Shown here one piece after another: positions 1-6,131 of a stretch of DNA of 64,000 bases (positions are counted from its first letter, which is position 1; each line of letters starts with the position of its first letter). The stretch comes from an uncultured Ruminococcus sp. (GTDB lineage: Bacteria; Bacillota; Clostridia; Oscillospirales; Ruminococcaceae). A model generated the notes under the pieces. The model searched no databases. It had not been told where the DNA came from and saw nothing but the letters and a program-made list of their open reading frames with translations. Location: NCBI GenBank assembly GCA_900318825.1, contig ONMB01000011.1, forward strand, positions 1 through 64,000. Direction: 5' to 3'. The translations under genes were made by a program, and so were the position numbers.

Positions 1-486
1 TTTGAAAAGGGAACTATCTTCCTCCCGCAGCTCATTCTCACTGCCGGAGCAGCTCAGGCTTGCTTCGAGCTAATAAAGGAAAAGCTCTCACTGAGCAGCA
101 GCGAGAGCGTATCAAAGGGCAAGGTAGTCCTCGCAACAGTCAAGGGCGACATTCACGACATCGGCAAGAATATCGTCAAGGTACTGCTCGACAGCTACGG
201 CTTCACAGTCATCGACCTCGGCAAGGACGTTCCGCCGGAAACAGTCGTCGAAGCCGCCATAAAGCATCAGGTCAGTCTCGTCGGACTCTCCGCCCTCATG
301 ACCACCACCCTCGGTTCTATGGAGGAGACTATAAAGCTCCTCAACGAGAAATACCCCGGCTGTAAGACAGTCGTGGGCGGCGCAGTTCTGACTGCTTCCT
401 ACGCCGAGCAGATACACGCGGATTTCTACGCAAAGGACGCCAAACAGACCGTCGATATTGCCGCAAAGGTCTACGGCAGCGAATAA
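1..486 (+). CDS. metH: Cobalamin-dependent methionine synthase, C-terminal part (5' end outside window)
   Basis: The reading frame is open from base 1 to a TAA at 484-486 and encodes the last 161 residues. A helical cap segment (FLPQLILTAGAAQA) is followed by a B12-binding Rossmann domain with the DIHDIGKN motif, whose His is the usual cobalt ligand, then GLSALMTTT and a VVGGAVLT stretch. The wording matches short clostridial MetH proteins that carry methyl between methyltetrahydrofolate and homocysteine and lack the SAM reactivation domain. The protein stops right after the B12 domain, so a separate activation protein would be needed. A stand-alone methyltransferase corrinoid protein (MtaC type) is a less likely alternative. 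The upstream catalytic domains are outside the window. Confidence 0.85.
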   Translation, partial: FEKGTIFLPQLILTAGAAQACFELIKEKLSLSSSESVSKGKVVLATVKGDIHDIGKNIVKVLLDSYGFTVIDLGKDVPPETVVEAAIKHQVSLVGLSALMTTTLGSMEETIKLLNEKYPGCKTVVGGAVLTASYAEQIHADFYAKDAKQTVDIAAKVYGSE

Positions 487-504
487 CAGGCTCTGCACAG
501 CAGC

Positions 505-542
505 AAACGCCCATGGCTCTTATCAGCACATGGGCGTTTTTA
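505..542 (+). terminator. Rho-independent terminator after metH
   Basis: An 11-bp inverted repeat (505-515 with 529-539) is followed by a T run, starting 19 bases after the metH stop. It lies between two convergent genes and may also slow minus-strand transcription, although the minus-strand T run is poor. Confidence 0.8.
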
Positions 543-544
543 TA

Positions 545-1057
545 TCAGCAGCTTTTCTTTCCGTCTATCACAGACATTATGTAGGGAACGACTTCATCTC
601 GCCCGATGCCGAGAACATAAGCAAATTCATCGTAAAGCAGAGCCTCAGCTTCGGCAAGGCTCCTCTCCTCAAACGAACGAAGTCTGCGGTTGTTCACAGC
701 AAGCTCCTGTCTGCGGATATAGAGCGATCTTATCAATGCGACCAGCTTTGAGGGTTCTCCGCTGCTGATAATGCTCCGGCAGAGCTCCTTGCACTGTTTT
801 TCGTCCTCAACACAGATAAGCTCCTGAGCCGGCATGGCTGCTATAAGACTATTCACCTCATCAGCCGACAGCACTGCCCTCATCTTATCGGTGAGCGCAG
901 TATTTGAAGTCGGCACGAAAAATCTGCTGCGGCTGTCCCTGACCGGCTGAAGGACGTAATATTCACGTTCTCCGCTGCCGAAGTCCCTGACCTCTATCGC
1001 ACTGACGGTACACACGCCGTATGTCTCATAAACTACTGCTTCATTGACCTTATACAT
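545..1057 (-). CDS. CarD-like/CdnL family transcriptional regulator
   Basis: A 170-residue protein. The N-terminal half (MYKVNEAVVYETYGVCTV) has the CarD_N/TRCF RNA-polymerase-interaction fold signature of a small beta barrel. The C-terminal half (about residues 85-165) is helical and charged, as in CdnL/CarD proteins that bind promoter DNA. Family members bind the RNA polymerase beta subunit and stabilise open complexes; the target here is unknown. The ATG is preceded by GGAGG at 5-6 bases. The gene appears to have its own promoter (1147-1176), with a terminator-like hairpin between promoter and start codon. Confidence 0.8.
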   Translation of the reverse strand: MYKVNEAVVYETYGVCTVSAIEVRDFGSGEREYYVLQPVRDSRSRFFVPTSNTALTDKMRAVLSADEVNSLIAAMPAQELICVEDEKQCKELCRSIISSGEPSKLVALIRSLYIRRQELAVNNRRLRSFEERSLAEAEALLYDEFAYVLGIGRDEVVPYIMSVIDGKKSC

Positions 1058-1073
1058 AATAACCTCCGCAAAA

Positions 1074-1114
1074 TAAAAAGCCGCTCCTGAACAACTGGAC
1101 TTACGTCAGGAGCG
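1074..1114 (-). terminator. Terminator-like hairpin in the carD leader
   Basis: A 9-bp inverted repeat (1106-1114 with 1082-1090) is followed on the minus strand by a T-rich tract. It lies downstream of the putative carD promoter and 25 bases before the start codon. It could simply end transcription from the CobW genes, or act as an attenuator in the carD leader. Confidence 0.65.
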
Positions 1115-1146
1115 ACTACACGTTGATGCTATGATATCATACTTTG

Positions 1147-1176
1147 ATTATAGCATATTTTTTCGCAGAATGTCAT
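1147..1176 (-). promoter_or_regulatory. Putative promoter of the CarD-like gene
   Basis: Reading the minus strand, ATGACA (1176-1171) is followed after an 18-base spacer by TATAAT (1152-1147). The transcript would start near 1140 and carry a leader of about 80 bases containing the hairpin at 1082-1114. Confidence 0.5.
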
Positions 1177-1221
1177 AGGCGTTATCAACAAAACAACGCC
1201 GTTATATTTATTGATTATGCC

Positions 1222-2178
1222 TTAATAGAACGTTGCTACTTCCTTCTCGGGGGCTGCGGAGTCTGTGAGTTCAAGCAGACGCAGAACAGGTCCTTTTCCG
1301 CGGTAGAACTTGTGCTTCTGCACCTTTATTCCAGCCCTTGCTATCACCCAGCCCTTGTCACGGACCTGTGACTCGTCACCGGCTTCAACTACGAACCAGC
1401 AGTACTGTATATCCTCAACGCAGCAGGTCATAACGCTCCTGCCGAGCGCAAAGGTGCCGCTTGGGAACTTCGGGTTGCGTGCAGCCTTGCCCTTGAAGGT
1501 GATGATCTTGCCGTCGTACTTCATCGGATCTTCCATGATATCGCGGTAGAAAACAGCGTAATCCTCGTCCGCGATAGTGAACTCCGGTGCTTCAACATCA
1601 TACGGGAGCGGATCCTCGATGTCGTCATATGCAACTGTACCGTCGGTATATTCGTAAGCCATTTCGCTTCTGCGGCTGACTCCGCGGACTATCTTGTGGA
1701 ACTCATTCGGATCCATAGACTTCTCAAAGCGGTTGAACACCGTCAGCTCGCATATATTCAGCTTATCCACAACGAGACTGCGCATATTGTTATTGTAATT
1801 GAGGAATGTCGAAGCGTCCACGAAAAACATTACCTGATAGATAGCCCAGCCCTCCGGCATAGCCTTGAAGAGGTCGTTCACGAGCCACATACCGTTATAC
1901 TCGATAACAACTCTCTCAGCGCGTGTTTCGTCAACGTACTTCTGGAGAGTTTCTGTCGTGAGCTCCTCCTTCTCCTCTATGGTGCGGAACTCAACGTTCT
2001 TTGAGGGATATTTCGAGGTATCATATTCCTCTATGCCCTCCTCGCAGACGAGAACAAGGGTGCGTTCTCCGCTGTTGAAACGCTTATCCTCGAGCGTTTC
2101 CTGTATGAACTTTGTCTTGCCTGATTCGAGAAATCCAAGAAACAGGTAGACAGGCATTTCCTGATCGTTCTGAGGCAT
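1222..2178 (-). CDS. CobW/G3E-like GTPase with C-terminal DUF1980-like domain
   Basis: The N-terminal part is a CobW-type P-loop GTPase: a Walker A segment GFLESGKT sits at about residues 12-19, and the central region keeps the general fold. The last 110 residues (YDGKIITFKGKA, RSVMTCCVED, then beta-strand-like sequence) resemble the OB-like C-terminal domain of YcgQ/TIGR03943 (DUF1980) proteins, normally found on a partner membrane protein. The CXCC metal motif of typical CobW proteins is not apparent. I chose the ATG at 2178, which has AAGGAG in front, over one at 2196 that overlaps the upstream stop as ATGA and has no ribosome site. It is translated after the His-rich CobW gene. A role in metal homeostasis is inferred from the partner. 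Confidence 0.75.
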   Translation of the reverse strand: MPQNDQEMPVYLFLGFLESGKTKFIQETLEDKRFNSGERTLVLVCEEGIEEYDTSKYPSKNVEFRTIEEKEELTTETLQKYVDETRAERVVIEYNGMWLVNDLFKAMPEGWAIYQVMFFVDASTFLNYNNNMRSLVVDKLNICELTVFNRFEKSMDPNEFHKIVRGVSRRSEMAYEYTDGTVAYDDIEDPLPYDVEAPEFTIADEDYAVFYRDIMEDPMKYDGKIITFKGKAARNPKFPSGTFALGRSVMTCCVEDIQYCWFVVEAGDESQVRDKGWVIARAGIKVQKHKFYRGKGPVLRLLELTDSAAPEKEVATFY

Positions 2179-2192
2179 ATTACCACTCCTTA

Positions 2193-3320
2193 TCATTCAG
2201 TGCGGAACAGCTTTGCGATAGCTTCCTCGTTTATCTTTGAACCGATAACACAAAGACGTCCGATAGTACCGGCGCTTCCTGTGCGGACGTCCGGAACTCC
2301 GGGAACATAGTCAAAGTGTATCCACTTGCCGTCCTGACTTGCTACTATGCCCTTTGCACGGAGGATAACGCCGTAGGTCTCCTCATCGCCGAGAGCATTG
2401 AGTATAGAGGTTATCTCGTCCTGAGTGTAGGAATTGGGAGTCTCTCTGCCCCAGCTTGTGAATACATCGTCAGCGTGGTGGTGATGATGTTCGTGATCGT
2501 GGTCGTGACAGCCGCAGGTGCAGTCCGGACCGTGATCGTGATGATGCTCGTGTTCGTCGTGGTCATGATGGTGGTCGTGGCAGCCGCAGGTGCAGTCCGG
2601 ACCGTGATCGTGATGATGTTCATGCTCGTCGTGGTCATGGTGATGATGCTCGTGCTCATGGTCGTGATCGTGGTGGTGGTGATGCTCTGCCTCCTCGAGG
2701 AGCTCCTTCAGCTCATCATCAAGAGTGTTCTTCTGAGTCATAGCGTCAACGAGCTGCTTTCCGGTGAGCTGATCCCACTCCGTTGTTACGACAGGCGCTG
2801 CGGGATTGAGCTCCTTGAGACGCTTTACACACTCGTCGATCTTATCCTCGGAAAGTCCGCCTGTATGGCTGAGGATAAGGCAGCTCGCATAGGTTATCTG
2901 ATTGTTGAAGAACTCGCCGAAGTTCTTCTGGTACATCTTGCACTTCTTTGCGTCAACAACTGTTGTGAAGCCGTCGAGCTCAACATCGTGAGCGTTTATG
3001 TTCTGAACTGCTCTTATGACATCGCTGAGCTTTCCTACGCCTGAGGGTTCGATGAGAATACGGTCGGGAGCATAGTCTGCAAGCACCTTTTCAAGAGCCT
3101 TGCCGAAGTCGCCTACCAGTGAGCAGCAGATACAGCCGGAGTTCATCTCCGTGATCTCTACGCCTGCGTCCTGGAGAAAGCCGCCGTCTATGCCTATCTG
3201 TCCGAACTCGTTCTCTATGAGGACCAGTTTTTCGCCCTTATAGCCCTCAGCTATCAGCTTTTTTATGAGTGTGGTCTTTCCTGCACCTAAAAAGCCTGAG
3301 AAAATCGTTATCTTTGTCAT
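2193..3320 (-). CDS. CobW/G3E family metallochaperone GTPase, His-rich
   Basis: A 375-residue G3E GTPase. Walker A is GFLGAGKTT near the N-terminus, ENEFGQIGID follows, and the metal-binding CXCC motif is present (GCICCSL, about residue 63). A middle segment of roughly 70 residues is almost entirely His, Asp, Glu and paired Cys, and includes a 24-residue unit repeated twice, followed by the CobW C-terminal domain. Such proteins deliver or buffer zinc, cobalt or nickel in the cytosol using GTP hydrolysis. An in-frame GTG at 3329 precedes the chosen ATG at 3320. The downstream CobW-like gene begins immediately after it, so the two are probably co-transcribed from the promoter at 3374-3403. The metal is not identifiable from sequence. 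Confidence 0.88.
   Translation of the reverse strand: MTKITIFSGFLGAGKTTLIKKLIAEGYKGEKLVLIENEFGQIGIDGGFLQDAGVEITEMNSGCICCSLVGDFGKALEKVLADYAPDRILIEPSGVGKLSDVIRAVQNINAHDVELDGFTTVVDAKKCKMYQKNFGEFFNNQITYASCLILSHTGGLSEDKIDECVKRLKELNPAAPVVTTEWDQLTGKQLVDAMTQKNTLDDELKELLEEAEHHHHHDHDHEHEHHHHDHDEHEHHHDHGPDCTCGCHDHHHDHDEHEHHHDHGPDCTCGCHDHDHEHHHHHADDVFTSWGRETPNSYTQDEITSILNALGDEETYGVILRAKGIVASQDGKWIHFDYVPGVPDVRTGSAGTIGRLCVIGSKINEEAIAKLFRTE
2509..2652. repeat. 72-bp tandem duplication inside the His-rich CobW gene
   Basis: Two adjacent 72-bp units (2509-2580 and 2581-2652) differ at only a few bases. Each encodes 24 residues with the pattern HGPDCTCGCHDH plus Asp/His runs, so each unit adds a Cys-X-Cys-X-Cys and several His ligands. 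Confidence 0.9.
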
Positions 3321-3373
3321 ACCAAGCACTTCTTTCTATATGATTATAATTGGTGTTTTGCACATCAGATTAT

Positions 3374-3403
3374 ATTATACCACTTTTCCCTGCCGTTTGT
3401 CAA
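3374..3403 (-). promoter_or_regulatory. Promoter of the CobW gene pair
   Basis: On the minus strand TTGACA (3403-3398) and TATAAT (3379-3374) are separated by 18 bases, a near-perfect vegetative promoter. The start site would lie near 3367, giving a leader of about 47 bases. I do not see a clear Zur-like palindrome next to it. Confidence 0.75.
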
Positions 3404-3408
3404 TTTCG

Positions 3409-3447
3409 ATCACAAAAAACAAAAGGGCGCTGCCGGACGCAGCGCTC
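3409..3447 (-). terminator. Terminator after the 62-residue small protein gene
   Basis: A GC-rich 7-bp stem (3439-3445 with 3427-3433) is followed on the minus strand by a T-rich tract (about 3424-3409), immediately after the stop of the small gene at 3457. Confidence 0.8.
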
Positions 3448-3456
3448 CATCTGTCA

Positions 3457-3645
3457 TTACTTCTTGAACTTGCTTACAACGTCGCCGACCTTGTCCTTGA
3501 CGTCATCAACGGAGACCTTTGAAGCAACTTCCTTAACGACCTTCTCGATCTTCTCGTCGGGGAGATCAACTCCGGTAGCCTTTTCAACAGCCTTTACAGG
3601 ATTTTTATCCTTGATGAGTGAATCAGCAGCCTTTTTGATGTCCAT
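3457..3645 (-). CDS. Small charged hypothetical protein (62 aa)
   Basis: The product is 62 residues, rich in Lys, Asp and Val, with no signal peptide or membrane segment. It reads as one or two amphipathic helices (VEKATGVDLPDEKIEKVVKEV and the following helix). I do not recognise a family. It looks like a real gene: AAGAAGG lies 8 bases before the ATG, a possible promoter lies upstream, a strong terminator follows, and it is a single-gene unit. The function is unknown. Confidence 0.65.
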   Translation of the reverse strand: MDIKKAADSLIKDKNPVKAVEKATGVDLPDEKIEKVVKEVASKVSVDDVKDKVGDVVSKFKK

Positions 3646-3680
3646 GCTAAGAACCTTCTTTCCGTAAAATTTATAAATAT

Positions 3681-3709
3681 ATTATACCACAATCAAAATC
3701 AAAAATCAA
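3681..3709 (-). promoter_or_regulatory. Possible promoter of the small 62-aa gene
   Basis: On the minus strand a TTGATT (3709-3704) is followed 17 bases later by TATAAT (3686-3681), about 35 bases before the start codon. The -35 match is only partial. Confidence 0.4.
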
Positions 3710-3729
3710 CAGTTTTTCCGCAAAAGCCC

Positions 3730-3758
3730 TTGACAAATATGAAAAAATATTGTACAAT
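3730..3758 (+). promoter_or_regulatory. Promoter of the leuA T-box transcript
   Basis: TTGACA (3730-3735), a 17-base spacer and TACAAT (3753-3758) form a strong vegetative promoter. The start site is near 3765, which leaves a structured leader of about 330 bases before leuA. Confidence 0.75.
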
Positions 3759-3769
3759 ATATTTAATAT

Positions 3770-4046
3770 CATCAAAATGCTATGAAGGGAAATAAAGCCT
3801 GTCAAGGTCTCACAGAGAGCTGCCGCAAGGTGTAAGGCAGTATTCCGACACAGGAAACAGCTCCTCCCTGAGCAGCCGTTCCTAAAGCCGTTTCCCGGCA
3901 AGTAGGCGCGGACGGGCGCTCCCGTTACAGAGATATGCGTTGATCCGACGCAGACGAGTGGGCGTATTTCGCGTCAAGAAGAGTGGTACCACGGAGATCA
4001 TATGCAGCTTCGTCTCTTCCATACAGATGTATGGAAGAGATTTTTT
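3770..4046 (+). promoter_or_regulatory. T-box leader with terminator, upstream of leuA
   Basis: The diagnostic T-box sequence (TGGTACC inside 3981-3994) is followed by a 12-bp terminator stem (4013-4024 with 4029-4040) and six T residues. Upstream lies a stem-I-like region with AGAGAG and a GGTGTAAGGCAG segment. T-boxes read uncharged tRNA through a specifier codon and the NCCA end, and allow read-through when the amino acid is scarce. A Leu codon CTC at 3861-3863 lies where a specifier loop is expected, which would fit leuA, but I could not fold stem I reliably. This accounts for most of the gene-free stretch 3646-4094. Confidence 0.9.
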
Positions 4047-4094
4047 ATTGCTCTCCTGAGTCTGAAAAAAACGGATCGGAACGGAGGTTTCTCT

Positions 4095-5756
4095 ATGAAA
4101 AATGCAGAAAAATATACAAGGCAGTTCTTTGAAGCTCCGCGTACAAAAATGAAATGGACGGAGCACTCCTACATAGACAAGGCACCGGTATGGTGCAGCG
4201 TTGACCTCAGAGACGGTAATCAGGCTCTCATCGCACCCATGAGTCTCGGAGAAAAGCTCGAATTCTTCGCTGAGCTCGTCCGTATCGGCTTCAAGGAGAT
4301 CGAGATAGGCTTCCCGGCAGCCTCCGACACGGAGTACGACTTCTGCCGCGCCCTCATCGAACAGCAGCTCATTCCGGACGACGTTACGATACAGGTACTC
4401 ACACAGTCCCGCGAGCACATCATCGAAAAGACCTTCGAGGCGCTCAAGGGCTGCAAGAACGCCATAGTCCACCTCTATAATTCCACCTCTGCCGCCCAGA
4501 GACAGCAGGTTTTCAGAAAAAGCAAGGAGGAGATCGTCTCCCTCGCCGTGAAAGGAGCGGAGCTCTGCAAGGAGTACCGCGAAAAATACGAGGGGAACTT
4601 CCGCTTTGAGTATTCCCCCGAAAGTTTCACAGGCACAGAGCCCGAATTCGCACTCGAGATCTGCAACGCCGTTCTCGACGTATGGCAGCCGACTCCCGAA
4701 GATAAGGTCATCATAAATCTGCCGGTAACGGTCCAGCTCTCGATGCCCCACGTTTACGCCAATCAGGTGGAGTATATGTGCGAGAACCTGCATTACAGGG
4801 AGAACGTCATAATTTCGCTCCACCCCCACAACGACCGCGGCTGTGCAGTTGCGGACACCGAAATGGGACTCCTCGCCGGCGCGGAAAGAGTCGAGGGAAC
4901 GCTCTTCGGCAACGGCGAGCGCACCGGCAACGTTGACATCATAACCCTCGCTATGAATATGTACACTCAGGGCGTTGATCCTGAGCTCGATCTCAGCGAT
5001 ATACCGTCGCTCACTGACTTCTACACGCGTCTGACCGGAATGACCGTCAACGAGCGCCAGCCCTACTCCGGAAAGCTCGTCTTTGCAGCATTCAGCGGCT
5101 CTCACCAGGACGCTATCGCCAAGGGCATGAAGTGGCGCGAGGAGACCGGCTGCAAGCAGTGGAACGTCCCATATCTGCCGCTCGATCCTGCGGACATCGG
5201 CAGAGAGTACGAGGCGGACGTTATCCGTATCAACAGCCAGTCCGGCAAGGGCGGTATCGGCTATATCCTCGAAACACGCTTCGGCTACGATCTTCCTAAG
5301 AAGATGCGCGAGAGCGTCGGCTACCTCGTCAAGGGTGTGTCCGACCGCTCACACAAGGAGCTCCTCCCGGACGATGTATTCACTATTTTCCGCGAGAATT
5401 ACATAAATCTGACCTCTCCGCTCAATATCAACTCCGCCCACTATGTTCAGCAGGACGGCATAGAAGCTACCGTTGATATGACCTACAACGGCAGACGGGC
5501 TTCCGCTACGAACACCGGCAACGGACGTCTCGATGCCGTAAGCAACGCCGTCCGTTCATACACCAACTTGGATTACAGCATAAACACCTATACCGAACAC
5601 GCTCTCGAGGTCGGATCGGCATCGAAGGCGGTCTCATACGTCGAGATAATCGGAAAGGACGGCAGGAGCTTCTGGGGAACAGGTATCGACAACGATATCG
5701 TTACCTCATCAATAAAGGCTCTTATCAGCGCGGTAAACAATATGCTCCGCAGTTGA
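4095..5756 (+). CDS. leuA: 2-isopropylmalate synthase
   Basis: A 553-residue enzyme that condenses acetyl-CoA with 2-oxoisovalerate, the first committed step of leucine synthesis. The N-terminal TIM barrel begins near DLRDGNQA (about residues 36-43, metal and catalytic residues) and contains SLHPHNDRG with the metal-binding HPH. A C-terminal regulatory domain (from about residue 420: NINSAHYVQQDGIEATVDM) normally binds leucine for feedback control. The sequence resembles the yeast/actinobacterial type (IPMS2) rather than the shorter E. coli type. The ATG at 4095 has GGAGG 7 bases before it; an in-frame extension starting at 4002 would lie inside the T-box terminator and is rejected. Expression is probably controlled by the T-box. 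Confidence 0.95.
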   Translation: MKNAEKYTRQFFEAPRTKMKWTEHSYIDKAPVWCSVDLRDGNQALIAPMSLGEKLEFFAELVRIGFKEIEIGFPAASDTEYDFCRALIEQQLIPDDVTIQVLTQSREHIIEKTFEALKGCKNAIVHLYNSTSAAQRQQVFRKSKEEIVSLAVKGAELCKEYREKYEGNFRFEYSPESFTGTEPEFALEICNAVLDVWQPTPEDKVIINLPVTVQLSMPHVYANQVEYMCENLHYRENVIISLHPHNDRGCAVADTEMGLLAGAERVEGTLFGNGERTGNVDIITLAMNMYTQGVDPELDLSDIPSLTDFYTRLTGMTVNERQPYSGKLVFAAFSGSHQDAIAKGMKWREETGCKQWNVPYLPLDPADIGREYEADVIRINSQSGKGGIGYILETRFGYDLPKKMRESVGYLVKGVSDRSHKELLPDDVFTIFRENYINLTSPLNINSAHYVQQDGIEATVDMTYNGRRASATNTGNGRLDAVSNAVRSYTNLDYSINTYTEHALEVGSASKAVSYVEIIGKDGRSFWGTGIDNDIVTSSIKALISAVNNMLRS

Positions 5757-5832
5757 CAGGTCAAAAGTGCACAAAGCAAGCTGTTGAAACTGTCCACAAT
5801 AACCAAATTAAATTTAAAAGGTGCGTTCCTTA

Positions 5833-5861
5833 TTGATTTTGTTATGATAAAGTGGTAGAAT
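5833..5861 (+). promoter_or_regulatory. Promoter of the ilv transcript
   Basis: TTGATT (5833-5838), a 17-base spacer and TAGAAT (5856-5861) precede the leader peptide by about 30 bases. It gives ilvB its own start separate from leuA. No convincing terminator is seen between leuA and this promoter. Confidence 0.6.
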
Positions 5862-5893
5862 ATATTATATTAACCAGTAAGGAGCGTACAATA

Positions 5894-6001
5894 ATGAGAT
5901 CGGTCTACATTTCCTCCGGTATCGTCATTATTATAGGCGCGGTCGTGAACGTCTCTGACCGCAGTCTCGTATCATTCTGCCCGAACGGCGCTCTTGCTTG
6001 A
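5894..6001 (+). CDS. ilv operon leader peptide (35 aa, Ile/Val-rich)
   Basis: A 35-codon reading frame has AAGGAG nine bases before its ATG. Residues 9-20 read GIVIIIGAVVNV; in total 5 Ile and 6 Val among 35 residues. It ends at a TGA 35 bases before an intrinsic terminator and lies directly upstream of ilvB. This is the layout of ribosome-mediated attenuation, where shortage of charged Ile- or Val-tRNA stalls the ribosome and prevents the terminator from forming. The peptide itself is unlikely to have another function. It is too short for most gene callers. The mechanism is inferred from sequence alone. Confidence 0.8.
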   Translation: MRSVYISSGIVIIIGAVVNVSDRSLVSFCPNGALA

Positions 6002-6079
6002 TCTATAACTACGTCATTTTAAGCAATGAAGTTCAGCTCCGGTCGCAGAATACCGGAGTTTTTTATTTTGTCAGAGACG
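5939..6079 (+). promoter_or_regulatory. Attenuator of the ilv operon: alternative RNA structures
   Basis: Four pairings can be drawn. A 1:2 hairpin pairs 5939-5944 with 5957-5962 over the Val codons. A 2:3 antiterminator pairs 5954-5961 with 6040-6049 with a two-base bulge. The terminator 3:4 pairs 6037-6043 with 6052-6058. In addition 5914-5922 is complementary to 6050-6058, and 5950-5959 is a perfect 10-base match to 6070-6079 beyond the terminator. A ribosome stalled on Ile codons 10-14 would cover segment 1 and favour 2:3, giving read-through. Confidence 0.7.
6037..6068 (+). terminator. Intrinsic terminator of the ilv attenuator
   Basis: CTCCGGT (6037-6043) pairs with ACCGGAG (6052-6058) and is followed by a T-rich run. 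It lies between the leader peptide and ilvB. Together with the promoter and leader peptide it accounts for the 375-base stretch 5757-6131. Confidence 0.85.
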
Positions 6080-6131
6080 TATAACAGTTACTCCGTCACT
6101 AACAACTTTTTGATAAAGGACAAGATTTTTT

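Noticed and set aside
1178-1200. GGCGTT/AACGCC inverted repeat after the CobW-like gene as terminator
   Set aside because: Only a six-base stem with no T run in either direction.
2316-3044. Long plus-strand ORF antisense to the His-rich CobW gene
   Set aside because: It is a low-complexity Val/Met-rich shadow of the His/Asp codons; the minus-strand gene has P-loop and CXCC motifs and a promoter.
3882-5105. 407-codon minus-strand ORF opposite leuA
   Set aside because: No family resemblance or ribosome site; leuA has full catalytic motifs and a T-box.
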